From NCBI GenBank assembly GCA_027924585.1, contig BSBM01001026.1, forward strand, positions 2,302,501 through 2,366,500: 64,000 nucleotides of DNA, in the 5' to 3' direction. Shown piece after piece: positions 43,284 to 55,399 of the stretch (its first letter is position 1; the number at the start of each line of letters is the position of its first letter). This DNA is from Larix kaempferi (Eukaryota > Streptophyta > Pinopsida > Pinales > Pinaceae). The translations under genes and the position numbers were made by a program. Under the pieces are notes generated by a model. That model did not search any database. It saw nothing but the letters and a program-made list of their open reading frames with translations, and had not been told where the DNA came from.

Positions 43284-44040
43284 TTGTTGTCTACTCAATG
43301 GGGGTCCGACCCCAACATCATGTTAAATACTATTATGAAAGAATTGGGTATGTCTTGGATGAATGAGAATCCTCAAAAAATGTTGGATTTTAACAAGCAA
43401 CAACATGAAACTATTGGTGATATCAAATACATAAACCTTTCCCTATTATCCCATCTGAAAATTTGAACAACTTGTAATATCCAAGTAATAGATATGGGTT
43501 TAAGCAACTATTCAATCATACTCAATTGTGATTGGAAATTCTTAACAGGTAATTACATGTCCATGTATGGTACACACATGATCATATAGAAAGGGGGAAA
43601 TAACATCATCATACATCAGGATCATTGAATCTCCCCTTACATCGAAATCCTCTTTGAACCCCATGTCAACTACATCGAAATCAAGCTTGCAAATTACTCT
43701 ATCTTTGCAGAAGAGGAGGCTTCATGTCCTCATGAGCAACGTGTTTATTCTCATGGCCAACTCTGGTATATGCATTTTGACGGTGCTTGAACTGAGGAAG
43801 GTAATGGTGCAAGCATTGCACTATACTCTCCCATGGGAAAGGTACATTACTTCTATTCTAGATTGGATTTATCCAACACTAATAATGTGGTTGAATTTGA
43901 ATCCCTTCTGCTAGGATTACAAAATTTCAAGAAACTGGATCGCAAACACTTAACAATCTTTGGTAACTCTAAGTTGGTCATCAACATCATCAAAAGAATT
44001 TATAACCTTGCCAATAAAATTTTGAATCATAATAGCTAGA
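43284..44040 (+). pseudogene. Gypsy protease and RNase H fragments, RT deleted
   Basis: The protease-region codons include NKQQHETIGDIKYINLSLLS and, after stops, IQVIDMGLSNYSIILNCDW. At about 43740 the sequence jumps to a second-type RNase H: WYMHFDGA, a TGA, EEGNGASIALYSPMGKVHYF, NNVVEFESLLLGLQNFKKLD and LTIFGNSKLVINIIKRIY. The catalytic Asp usually in FGDSELV is Asn here. The presence of this additional RNase H is typical of the Tat group. RT and the first RNase H are missing. Confidence 0.78.
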
Positions 44041-44487
44041 TGATTTGGTATCTCTTTTCATTTTTTTAACTTTTAACACTACCTTTATCCATAGGGAAAT
44101 GATATATGTCATCGATGATACAGCTACTTATGTTGCCTAGACTGATAGACAACTACTTTTGGAGAGACCTGATTATGTCATTATATCCCTATATTGGCCT
44201 CACATCCCTAACAACATATAATCCTGGTAATTTTTTCCTAGATGATGAAATCATTTGTGATTTCAAAGCCAATGAATCAAAAATTGATTCACAAATTGTG
44301 TGCCTTGAAGAGAGAATCATCCCAAGGGGTCTCTCACCCCTAGAAAACTCATTCTCCCCACATGATGATAGGACTAAATATTATGCTAGCCTAAATACCT
44401 TGAAATAAATATTAAGGAAACAGCTCATATTAATATTGGCACTCACGATGAGCCTCGGTTCTTGAACATTGTGGCTCACTATTCATA

Positions 44488-44490
<3 letters not shown>
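44041..44490 (+). other. Tat-like relic, downstream decayed part
   Basis: Scattered open stretches (for example 44106-44408) may be the worn link between RNase H and integrase, but no motif is clear. Confidence 0.35.

Positions 44491-44491
<1 letters not shown>

Positions 44492-44549
<58 letters not shown>
44492..44549. repeat. (GA)n microsatellite, about 29 units
   Basis: An uninterrupted GA run of 58 bases. It ends the recognisable relic and precedes unassigned DNA (44550-44769). Confidence 0.98.
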
Positions 44550-44553
<4 letters not shown>

Positions 44554-44769
44554 GATAAAGTTGTTCCATGAATTTTGAAATGTTTTTGCATGGTTCTATG
44601 TTAACCTACATGGATTTGACCCTAGGATTATTCAGCATTCCATTCCTCTAAATTAAAATACCACACCTATCTGACAGAGGCAGAGACCGATCAACCTAGC
44701 AATAGAAAGCAGCATCCAAATGGAAGTGGATAAGATGCAGGATTCCCATGTCATCTTTCCTACAAAATA

Positions 44770-45206
44770 TTGGGAATGGGTTGCAAATTTGGTCCTATTC
44801 CATAAGAAGTGTAAGTTTTAAACACGTGAAGAGAAGCAATATGTATAGATTCTTAAGAAAAATAGATATTACACAATGGCACACACAGTACATAGATATT
44901 GACCCTAGAAACCCTTAACAAGAAAAACCAACAAAACTTAGAACCGCACCTCTATATTTCTCATTATATTTCTTAACCATTCACAATACAATATGTTGGT
45001 ATTTTGTAGCATCCAAAATCGTAATATGTTAACCTAAATTATATATAGACCTTGAAGCCTTAACTAGGATTAAATTACATATTTTTAGACAACCCCAAAA
45101 ATAGACCAAAAATTGAGATTATGCACCCCACACCCACTAGATGGAGGTGAATCGTAAGGAAACACACCCCACTCTCACATACAAATAATATAATGCACAC
45201 CCAACA
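44770..45206 (-). mobile_element. Probable 3' LTR of a copia relic (left edge uncertain)
   Basis: On the minus strand the purine run AAGTAGGGGAA (about 45207-45217) precedes TGTTGGGTGTGCATTATATT. No second copy exists in the window, so the length is a guess. Confidence 0.5.
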
Positions 45207-46545
45207 TTCCCCTACTTGTTGTTTTATGTTCATAACAATGGGGCGTGTACTAATACGGTCACAAGTTCAATGCAACAATGCCCATAGATTCTCTGCACCA
45301 AGATAACTTCTCAGTACTGACAAAATTCATCAACGAGTCTACAACATTCTTCAAGGTGTCAACCTTTTCCATGACCAACTTCCTATCTTCAACTATATTT
45401 ATCACAAAGTGGTACTACACATCAGTATGCTTCAATTTAGCATTATAAGAAGGTTTATTTTCCATAAATATTGGACTTTGACTGTCGCAATCTAACCTTA
45501 TAGCTTTCTATACAAACCCAATACCTAAACACAATCTCTACAACCATACAACTTCTTTACTTGCATGGGTGGATGCCATGTATACAGATTTTGTAGTTGA
45601 GAGTGCAACTACAACCTATATCTTGCTCATCCAACTAATAGCTCCTCCAAATAGGTTAAACACATAATCACATGTAGATATTATGCAATCAAGATCTCCA
45701 ACATAATCTGCATCAACAAATCCCTGTACATTTATTACTCTATCTAGTCAAGGTATTCCTTGGTAACAGATTACACAATCGGTGGTTCCACACAAATATT
45801 CAAAGACCCTCTTTACAGTTTTCCAATGTTCCTTTCCCAATTTTGACATATATCTACTAAAATCTCCCACTACATGAGGAATGTCTGGTATCATACATAC
45901 CATTGCATACATCAAACTACCAATAGCACTGGCATAGGGAACTTGTGACCTATCTTCTTCCTCTTATTGTATCTTGGGACACTGATATATATATAAATTT
46001 AAAGCTACATGAATAGGGGCCTTTACCTACTTACTTTCCTACATGCTAAGGAGCTATAGTATCATCTCTGATTATTTTCTATGAAACAACCAAATTTTCC
46101 TATTTGCACAATCTCTTTTAATCTCCATTCTTAGTATAAATTTTCCAACATTGATATCCTTCATGTCAAATTTTAAGGATAGCTATGATTTCACCTCCCT
46201 TATGTCATTCATGTTGTTTCCAATCAACAACATGTCATCAACATGCAATGCTATATTAATGAAGTGATTACCAACATGCTTGGAACACACATAGTGATCA
46301 TCATTACTTGTCACAAACTCCAATACAAGGATGTATGTATCGAAATTTTGGTACCACATCCTTGGAGTTTTTTTAGACCATAAAGGGACGTGTTTAGCTT
46401 GCAGGCCATCTCTTTTCTTCCCTTTACAATAAAACATTATGGTTGTTTCGTATAGATTTCTTCTTCAATATCCTTGTGTACGTATTTTGTCTCCACATCC
46501 ATCTTCTCTACTTCAAGATCAAAAGTGGCGACATCCACTTAGGTA
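45207..46545 (-). pseudogene. Ty1/copia RT and RNase H relic
   Basis: Minus-strand order: KLNTSLYGLKKTPRMWYQNF-like codons, then the open part 46437-46183 with HFINIALHVDDMLLIGNNMN (the catalytic VDD motif). Next come YASAIGSLMYAMVCMIPDI, EHWKTVKRVFEYLCGTTDC, GFVDADYVGDLD, VFNLFGGAISWMSK, VALSTTKSVYMASTHASKE and KLKHTDV. Many stops are present. The 5' half of the element, from before RT, is missing; it abuts the E8 3' region near 46545. The family differs from E7 and E2. Confidence 0.88.
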
Positions 46546-47230
46546 TAAGTTTACCCATTTTCCAGACCTTTGTGGATCATTTACGAAAAAAGGTATACTC
46601 TAGTCATACATGGCTATAAGAGTTCTTCTCTCATTGTTTTACACTTTTTCGGGGGAGGAGACTAACTGTACGAAAAAGGACTTTTGGAATCTTCTTTAGG
46701 GTTTTCAGACTCTCGAAACATGAAAATACCAAGCGAGCATTCACCTACTCAAGCTCGATGTGAAATCCATGAGAGGGTATATAGAGGATTATTTAATTTT
46801 TTCAGACTCTATAAATAGGAAAACACCGGCAAGCACATACCAACCCAGTCTCGATACTAAAATCCACGGGTAGGTGTATGGAGTTATTGTTTAAGTTTTT
46901 CAGACTCCTAAAATTTGAAAACACCGGTGAGAAAGAAAAGATCTCGACTCGATATTAAAATCCAGAGATCATTATTATAGAGTATTCGTCTATCTCTTCT
47001 TCGAACTCTATAAAAAATGAAGAAGGTCCTAAGTTTTCCTCCCATGGGCACGTTAAAATTTTACATGGTTGGGCTTATTGAGTTTGCTTTCTTGGACTCA
47101 TTAAAACAACAAGAAGGACATTCTTTTACCAAAAAGAATAAGGGAAGAGAAGGGTATATCACATCTTTTCAATTTCAAAGGCAGTTAAGTCAGTCATGTC
47201 CTTTAACACAACACCTATTTGATTCCATCA
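46546..47230 (+). repeat. E8 hairpin-unit array (3' region of a Tat-like element)
   Basis: Inverted repeats: CTTTTTCG 46644-46651 with CGAAAAAG 46671-46678; TTTTCA 46702-46707 with TGAAAA 46721-46726; GTTTTTC 46895-46901 with GAAAAC 46917-46922; CTTCTTC 46996-47002 with GAAGAAG 47019-47025; CTTTCTTG near 47087 with CAAGAAG 47110-47116. Loops carry a GACTCxxTAAA-like run. Units near 46700, 46799, 46898 and 46999 are about 99 bp apart and also share CACCGGxxAGCAC and AAAATCCA blocks. Confidence 0.72.
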
Positions 47231-48304
47231 TTTAGTTGGGTTTAGTTTTTGACCTAAGGGTGAACTTGATCTCAAAGTTTGTTACTCCTCTAGTTGGTTA
47301 TGCTTCCAATCATATGGATAGTCTGCTAATGTCTCCTACATTGCAGGCTTATATCACTTTCCCCTCATGTTAAAAACTGCCTAAGTCACTTTGTATCATG
47401 CTCACTGTTCAAGGATACAGCCTGTGTCATCCATTCTTTAGTTACCTTGACTTCATGTGTCGACCATCCTGGTGTCAGTTTGTTTCATCTTGTTACTTGT
47501 CTTACTCCAAATCATCTCAAACTTGTGAGTGTTCCTCGTGTTGGATGATGGAGGATGCATTAAGGCCTCCATTCCAGCGGACTTCTTCCCATCAACTTCA
47601 ACTCATTATGCTCTGGGAATGAAGTTTAGAGTTTCGGTTAGTAACTTGGGGATTGCAGTCATTAGTGGCAGTTTCCCTCACTGTTTAATAATGGGAATAC
47701 ATCAATGTCTCTTATTCGACAGGTTCCTCAAGTATTTGACTTCAAGTCCATTTATTCACACTTGTTGGAACGTACTAGGTACCTTGGGCCCCATTATCAT
47801 TATTGATGGAAACCCTCGTGTTTGTTAACTGTATACATCAATGACCAGTAATCAAACGATACCCCCTATGTTCGACTCCAGCTCATTTAATTCACATGGT
47901 TAAGGTTTGTACCTTGGGTTGTTTGGATGAAGGCCTTGGGATTCTGATAGCATCACCCTATTTATGTTATCACCCAAGCTGCGCAAGACTGAGCCTTACA
48001 CATTTTGGCTCTTCATGAGACATAGATCCAGCTTGTTGTTAGGGCTATGATCTCTCATTTTTTACATGGATCCACACTTGTATTTCAGTGGCCATGCTAT
48101 ATATACATCTCCTAGTTATGTATTGGAGATCATATCACATCGAACATCTATATGATGTTAAGATTGTAATTGCTCGCTGACCTTGATCATTTGTTTCAGG
48201 TACTTTTGTGACTTGGTTCTGCGGTTTCTTGCTCCTCCTCTGACTTGGAATTATAATGTATTTCGACCATCATTTCCCTCTGACCTCACACATTAGGGGG
48301 CATC
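47231..48304 (+). other. E8 non-coding 3' region and polypurine tract
   Basis: It aligns with 51290-52377 of E9 (for example CATGCTCACTGTTCAAGGATA in both). It ends in TTAGGGGGCATC (48293-48304), a polypurine tract. No conserved protein is encoded; open stretches are not shared between the two copies in a consistent frame. Confidence 0.65.
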
Positions 48305-49309
48305 TGTTATAGGTCAAATATGCACTTCTCCATCCATGATAACATTACTCTATCAATCACAAAGGACACTATGGATGGAAGAGCTAGATTGACCTTGGAT
48401 GAGTTATTGCTGAGACTACACTCTTCAGCTGAAAATCTTATTTTTTCTACGGTTTTCATGACATGTGCGCTACTCTTATAACTAGAAACCCGCGCACACT
48501 CCTAAAAGTATGCAGGTTTCACTATAGACAACCCGTGCAGATTCCTAAAAGTATTTAGGTTTCACTACTAACAACCCACGTACATTTTTTGAAAACTTGT
48601 ATGCACGAGCTGCTGAGAGACCTATATGCGTGCCATGCACAAGTCCCTGAGTGCCATACCCACGCACATATTAAGATGAAATTGAAAAATATATTAAGAT
48701 TACGAATTGGGATTAGTTGAGTTTGGTATTGTAACTCCCCCAACTTCCCAATTCAACTGCCTCGCAAATCTAACTTCCAGCCTTGTGCCATAAATACCAG
48801 GGGAAGCCATGAAGAAAAGGAAATAAGGAAGAAGAATTTGTTGTTACACTGGAGGAATTATTAAGTCATTATGAGGAGCAGGAGCCCAAAACTCAATTGC
48901 AGAAGTGTCTATACAGATCAGGTATATTTGTACTTATCTACATTTCTTTGACAATAAAAGGTGGAAATACCCTTCCCGTCCCAATTGAATGTCTATTTGA
49001 TCGAATGTCTATTTGATTGAATGTATGTTTGATTGAACATCTGATTGTGATTAATGTTTAATTGTTTCCAATTTCATTATCTATTTGCAGTCAGGATACG
49101 TTGAGGAAGGTTAACTTGTTTTGCAGGTTCATCAATGTGGAAGGTTGGGCGAAAGTTAGGACCAACCATCGTTAAAAAGGTACAACTTTCGAAACACTAA
49201 TCTCTTCCCATTCGTAGTAACTAATTAAAAACATGAATGTATTTACCTCTCACCCCATGTAATTTGGTAGTGTCGTCTCCCCAACTATAAGGTATTTTCC
49301 TGCACAACA
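48305..49309 (+). mobile_element. E8 LTR (about 1.0 kb)
   Basis: It starts TGTTATAGGTCAAATA and ends ...CACAACA. It matches 52378-53302 of E9. Near 48480-48600 it carries several ACCCGCGCAC-type motifs. A TATA-like CATAAATACC lies near 48788. Confidence 0.8.
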
Positions 49310-50392
49310 TAATGCTTCCTATCATTTCATGTCATTTTAAAAGTTTATTAGATCATGTTATATATCATTTGTCACTGCCACTTTTTTCAATGCCAGGAAG
49401 ACAGTAAGCATTGATGTAATCATGTATGAACAAGGCACCAACTCCTCAGAATGTACCTTTTAGGTTTACCATGTCCCCTCTTTGGGACAAACCTGTTAGG
49501 AAATATATGTCATCACATGTGAGTTCAAGAATATCTCCCTGGAGATCAAATACCCCTTGTTTGGCATCCCAGCAGTTTACAAGCATTCCCAACAGTTGTG
49601 TTTGTGCCCTCATACTGGTGGTTCATAAAAACTTGAGTAAACCACACCTTCTTAATGCACTCAGTGTTAATGGATCTCCTATGGCATGTCTATCCATGTC
49701 CTCGTGTTCCCTCTCCCACCATGTGAGTACCATCCCTTCATTTCATCATAGCATTTTTGCTTTAGTTTTTGTTTTTTCACTTTTAATCTGCAGTACCTGC
49801 GACTGTCCTTACTAGATAGTAGCGCTTACCCGCGAGTTGACTTATGGAAAACCCGCGCACTTTTCTCGTGCCTGTGAGTTTTCTATAGGGAAACCCACGG
49901 GTACGGTGCCCTAAATTTTAAATCACAATTAAAAACAAAATTAACCATTAAAAATAAAAAATTATGCATTGAACTGGAAGTAGAGGGAGAGTATACTTAC
50001 TTTTAAGTGATGAAAAATGAATCGGTGGCCCGGTGTGATCGCAATGAGCGGTTGAAACAAGAGGTTGTTTTCACCTTTTTGGTTCAACAAATGATTTGTG
50101 AGTTTTGTTTTTAGTTTTGGAACTATTTATAAAAATCAGTTTTGATTTTTACCCACTTTTAAAATTTCTCTATAGTTTTATTTATGTTTTAAAAAATTTA
50201 GTTAATCAACTAATGTACATTCCAAGTCTTGGTGATTAGGTAAAGAACATGCGACGATCCTCACTATTTTTTGCAACCATGGCCTACACAAGGTTTGTCT
50301 TTCTTTATGACATGACAATTAGGTATAATGCTTCCTATCATTTCATGTCATTTTGAAGTTTTATTAGATCATGTTATATATCATTTGTCACT
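49310..50392. repeat. 67-bp direct repeats flanking 949 bp of mixed DNA
   Basis: The segment TAATGCTTCCTATC...ATTTGTCACT occurs at 49310-49376, directly after the E8 LTR, and at 50326-50392 with only one or two differences. Between them, 49816-49915 holds ACCCGCG-type motifs like those of the E9 leader. An open stretch at 49426-49815 resembles no family. Confidence 0.8.
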
Positions 50393-52377
50393 AATCTGAT
50401 TGTCCCCATGATATCGGTAGTAGTTCATCATTTGACAAAATCACGGAACTTAGTTTCCCTGATGTCTATAAAGTCCTTTTAATCCCTCGTTAGACTTTTC
50501 AAAAACAAACAAGATTGTCGAGCATACTTGTTCACTTAAAACTCGTTAAAAGAATTGAAGGTACATCCACTTAGGTATAAGTTTACCACTTTTCCATACC
50601 TTCGTGGATTACATATGAAAAAGGTATACTCAAGTCATACGTGGCTAGAAGAGTTCTTCTCTCATTGTTTTACACTTTTTCGGGTGAGGAGACTAACTCT
50701 AAGAAAAAAGGACCTTTTGGACTCTCAAAATATGAAAACACCAAGTGAGCATACACTAACTCGGGCTCGATGTGAAATCCATGAGTGAGTATATGGAGTT
50801 CTTGTTTAAGTTTTTCAGACTCCTTAAATATGAAAACACCGGAAAGCACAAAGCAACTCGGGATCAATACTAAAATACACGAGTAGGTGTATGGAGTTAT
50901 TGTTTAAGTTTTTCAAACTCCTCAAAAAAGAAAACACCGGCGAGCATGAACCGATCCAGGCTCGATATTAAAATCCATGGATCAGTGTATCGAGTATTAA
51001 TATTAATCTCTTTTTCAAAATCATTGAACATGAAGAAGGTCTTAAGTTTCCCTCCCATGGACTCATTAAATTAAACATGGTTGGACTTCTATCAAGCAGT
51101 ATTCTCCCTCTTTCTTTGAGCTTGCTTAAAAAATGAAGGACTATTGAGTTTGCTTTCTTGGACTCATTAAAACCAACAAGAAGGATATTCTTTAAATAAA
51201 AAGAGAAAAGGGAAGGGAAGGGTGTCCAATATATTTTTCAGTTTCAAAGGCGGCAAGTCAGTCATATCCTTGAACAAAGCACCTTTTGAGTCTATTAAAT
51301 AGTTGGGTTGTAGTTTTGACTTTAGGATGAACCTGATCTCAGAGTGTTTACTCCTCTGATCGGTTACTCTTCTGATCATACGTAGAATCTGTTAATGTCT
51401 CCTACATTGCAAATTTACGTCATGTTCTCATTTTGTTTCAAATCTGCCTAAGTCACTCTTGTGTCATGCTCACTGTTCAAGGATACTCCCTGTTTTGGAC
51501 ATTTTGCAATTACCTTGACCTCATGTGTTGGCCATCCCCTGGTGTCAGTTTGTTTCATCTTATAATCAGTCCTATTCCAGATCAACTCAATCTTTTGAGT
51601 GTTCCTCGTGTTGGAAGATGGATGATGCATTAAGTCCTTCCTTCCAATGGACTTCTTCCCATCGACTTCAACTTGTTTTGCTCTGGGAATGAAGTCTAGA
51701 GTTTCAGATAGTACCTTGGGGATTACAGTCATCAGTGGCAATTTCCCTCGCTATTTCATATTGGGAATACATCAATGTCCCCTATTCTATGGATTCTTCA
51801 AGTGTTTGACTTCAAGACCCCTTATTCACACTTGTTAGAATGTACTAGGTACCTTGGGTCCCATTTTCATTATCGGTGGGCATCCTTGAGTTTGTTAACG
51901 ATATCCATCAATGACCGGTAATCAAATGGTATCCCCCATGTTCAACTTTCAGGTCACTTATTTACATGGTTAGGATTCATACCTTGAGGTGTTTTGGATG
52001 AATACCTTGGGCCTATAATAGCATTACTACATTGTGTTATTGCCCAAGTTGCGGAAGACTGAGCCACAATCATTTTTTTCTCTTGATGAGACATAGATCC
52101 AGCTTGTTGTTATGGCTATGATCTCCTATTTTGACATGGATCCACGTTTGTATTTCAGTGGCCATGCTATATACATCTTTCAGTTATGTATTGGATATTA
52201 TGTTCTATCATCATGAACATCTCCTAATGTCAAGATTTTAAATGTTAGCTGACCTGGTATTTTGTTTTCAGGTACTTTTGTGACTTTGTCCTATTTTTTC
52301 CTCGTTCCTCCTCTAAATTTGGATTGTAATGTATTCTAGCCATTGTTTCCCTTTGACCTCACACATTAGGGGGGAAT
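50393..52377 (+). mobile_element. E9 3'-type region: hairpin array, non-coding DNA and polypurine tract before the shared LTR
   Basis: Positions 50564-51190 repeat the E8 array, with pairs such as GTTTTTCA 50810-50817/TGAAAAC 50831-50837 and CTTTTTCA near 51010/TGAAGAAG near 51031. The rest follows E8 to a tract TTAGGGGGGAAT near 52367-52377. This is the region that normally lies before a 3' LTR, yet the next LTR is followed by PBS and gag. Confidence 0.7.
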
Positions 52378-53302
52378 TTTTTATTGATCGAATTAGCACT
52401 TCTTCGTCCGTGATCACATCGCCTTGTCGATCACACTATGGATGGAAGAGTTGACTTGACCTTGGATGATTTGGATCTGAAACCTTACTACTTTAGCTTA
52501 AAACTTTATTTTTCTAACACCTTCACCATAAATCCGTGACTCCTATACTTGACACCTCATGAGTCACTCGCGGGTCTCTATACTGACAACCCGCAGGTAT
52601 CAATTAAAAGCTGCACCTGCGAGTTGTTGTGCCCACATGCTGCAAGTCACTCACCTATTGCTAGTTGCCATAGTCACGGGTGTTTTAAGGAAAGTTTGAA
52701 AAATATATTAAAAACACAAATTGGGATAAGCTGAGTTAGGTATTCTAACTTCCCCAACTACCTAATTCAACTTCCTTTCGAAACCAACCCTCCTTGCCTT
52801 GCCATAAAGGCAAGAGGAGGCCATAACAAAGGGACCAATTCATTGAGAGCTATTGTTATGCTAAAGAATTTCCAAGTCTAGAGAGAGGAGGAGGGACCTA
52901 GGGCCTAGTTATGAAGGTGCCTCATACAGAATTCAGGTATAAATTGTTGTACTTGCTTCATTTTTTTATGAATAAGATCAAACATTCTTCCTTTCCCAAC
53001 ATAATTTGTTTTATATGTTGTAAATTTGATTATTAATTGATGTTTCATGCTATTATAAATGTCAATTATTTATATGTGATCAAATTGGTTTGAGGAAGGT
53101 CTAGGGTTGTTTTGTACGTTAATACATTGAAGAGCAAAGGAGGAGAAAGCTAGGATCAAACTTCAGAATAAGGTGCATGTCTTTCTATCCTCTAACTTAT
53201 TTGCTTGAGTAAATGTATGTCTAGAACTTTATATGTCCATCTTACACCCCTTGTATGTTGATATTCTCCATCCCCGACTATAAGTTAAAATCCCTAACAA
53301 CA
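52378..53302 (+). mobile_element. E9 LTR (about 925 bp)
   Basis: It matches the E8 LTR. The first bases are altered from TG. It ends ...CTAACAACA at 53302. ACCCGC-type motifs lie near 52560-52620 and a TATA-like box near 52800. Confidence 0.78.
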
Positions 53303-53306
53303 AAAC

Positions 53307-53324
53307 TGGCGACTTCGCTCGGGA
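53307..53324 (+). promoter_or_regulatory. E9 primer-binding site (tRNA-Arg type)
   Basis: TGGCGACTTCGCTCGGGA lies four bases after the LTR end. It is close to TGGCGACTCCGCTGGGGA, the tRNA-Arg complement used by Tat/Ogre elements. Confidence 0.78.
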
Positions 53325-55399
53325 CACCTTCTTGTTTTTCTGCTTTGGGGATCTTTGGTTTCTTTAGTTTCATAAATTTTTCAGTCTCTTTCGAGGTCTT
53401 TAGGATTTATTTTAAAGATCCCTTTATGTTGACTCAATTTAGTCTAGTTTTCAAAGTTATTTTCCTCTTTTATCAGTACCTACCCATGTGTTTCCTATAT
53501 ACACAGGTGCGCACTTTCTATTGTACCCGCGAATTACAAGCTCTGCTACCCGCGCACATTCAGTTGCACATGTGAGTTGTTTGCTTATATAGTCCCGAGT
53601 TTGCCTTATAATATTTGAACCTCTGCTTTAGGGTTTGATATTGGGTTTAGGTTTGATCTTTAATTTTACTTTTCTTTCTGACATTTTCTAGGATATCCTA
53701 TGTCTCATCTGGGTCTTTTCACAACCTTTTTAAAGGCCCCCTAGTGTTCTTATTTTAATTCAGTTTGCTTTTGGTTTCCTTTCTTTCCTTTTTAATACTT
53801 TTTGAATCCCACCCAAGACTTGTCAGTGCATACAGTCACGCACTTTGTTCCCTAGCCACGTGTTTCTCTTATATATACCCGTGGTTTCACCACGCGTTGT
53901 TCCACATAGCACTCGCGAGTATTTATTGAGTTTTACCTTTTCAATTATTGTTTGACTTAAGTAGGGTTTCTCTGTGGTTTTGAAAGTACTTGTCAGTTTG
54001 GATACCTCCTGGACATTGTTCAGGATGCTCTGAATCTATTTTGAACTTCTTTTATCACTTCTCTTTGAGTCATTGTGTTTGTAGAGTTTTCCCTAGCTTG
54101 CTAGCCCATCTTCTGTTTGGCGGGTGCTTCTTTCTTTTGTTTTTTGATGTTCAGGAACAGTCCGATTTTTGCATAAAGATCCTTCTGTTTTCCATCTTAC
54201 ACATCAGTTTTTCTTCTTAGTATCTTGTTCCAAATTTTTTAGTTACTTCTGTGAAGCAACTTTCTTGGGTTAAGTCTTTTTTGATCTTGCCTTAGGTCTG
54301 TTTGTTTTAATCTTTGGGCCATTGTTCTTTACTTACATAGATTGATAAGTCTTGTTAGTTCATTATTTTCATTTGCATTTCTTTCATAGCTAGATAAAAG
54401 ATCAAGTTTGAAAAACAAAAGAACTTCGTTACAAGATTTGTCATTTGTTTTTCGAAGTAGGGTAGTTGTATGGCTATTAACTTTGAAAACAAAAAAAAGA
54501 AACTTTTTATGCTTAGATTTGCTTAGATTTTATGTTTTTAAAGAACAAGCGAAAAAGAAAAAATTGTGAAGTTACATTGTTGATATGCACTTTGCTTACT
54601 GTTGTAACCATGCCACACACTATACTACACCTTGAGTAAGCAACAACTCATAAAAAGAACTTAATTTAAAATTTATTAGTAATATTCCTTTTTTTAGGGT
54701 TACATGACATCAACTAGCTAAGGCTAGGATTTTGGAATAGATCACACTTAAACTTTCTGAAATTGTTTAAACTCTCAAATCATAGTGCAAATTGTTATCT
54801 AGGTAAATCCACTCTTATCAAAGAATTCTTGGAAGCTCCACTCAAACCGGAGTTAAGCACGAGTTCGTGTGAGACTGAAATTGTTGGGGATACCCCCCCA
54901 CTTTCCTTTCAAGCATACACTGGGGTTGCTTCATGTACGGGGGTACATTAGTGCCTTGTGCATTTTTGGATTTCAGGCTTATCTACCCTGCCCATACGTT
55001 TTGGCTGGACCTGCAACTATCCCTCCAGATATTTTTGTACTTGTGGTATCCTTAGAAGCTTGACCTTAGGTCTCTACATAGGTATAGTGGAAGGCTATTT
55101 CCACTACACCTAGGACAGACACGGAAGGTAACCCTCTACAGTAATCCTGGGAGGGCAGTTTGGTGATTCAAACGCTTGCACCCAGAGGACATGTATTGGA
55201 CGTCGTGTAACTGACCTTCGATATTCTACTAGTTTTTTTTGGGCCCTCATCATGCCAGACTGACTATTGAGTGTATTAACTATGTTTTCTTGGTCTTGAT
55301 TACTATAGGAAATTTTTTTAGTGGTATGCTCTTTGCTCCTTAGTTGTTAGTGGCCACTAGGTTTCTACACTTAGCTTATTTTTATAATTGTGGAGGAAC
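53325..55399 (+). other. E9 untranslated leader
   Basis: Two kilobases of T-rich DNA with no gene. Motif clusters of the ACCCGCG/CACGCG type occur at 53505-53590 and 53825-53935. An inverted repeat with 14-bp arms lies at 55079-55112. Confidence 0.6.
55079..55112 (+). other. Hairpin in the E9 leader
   Basis: Arms 55079-55092 (TAGGTATAGTGGAA) and 55099-55112 (TTCCACTACACCTA) pair at 13 of 14 positions around GGCTAT. It lies about 320 bp before gag. Leader hairpins may serve packaging or translation; its role is unknown. Confidence 0.6.

Noticed and set aside
49426-49815. 129-codon plus-strand ORF
   Set aside because: No known family, not present in the related E9 region, and composition like its non-coding surroundings.
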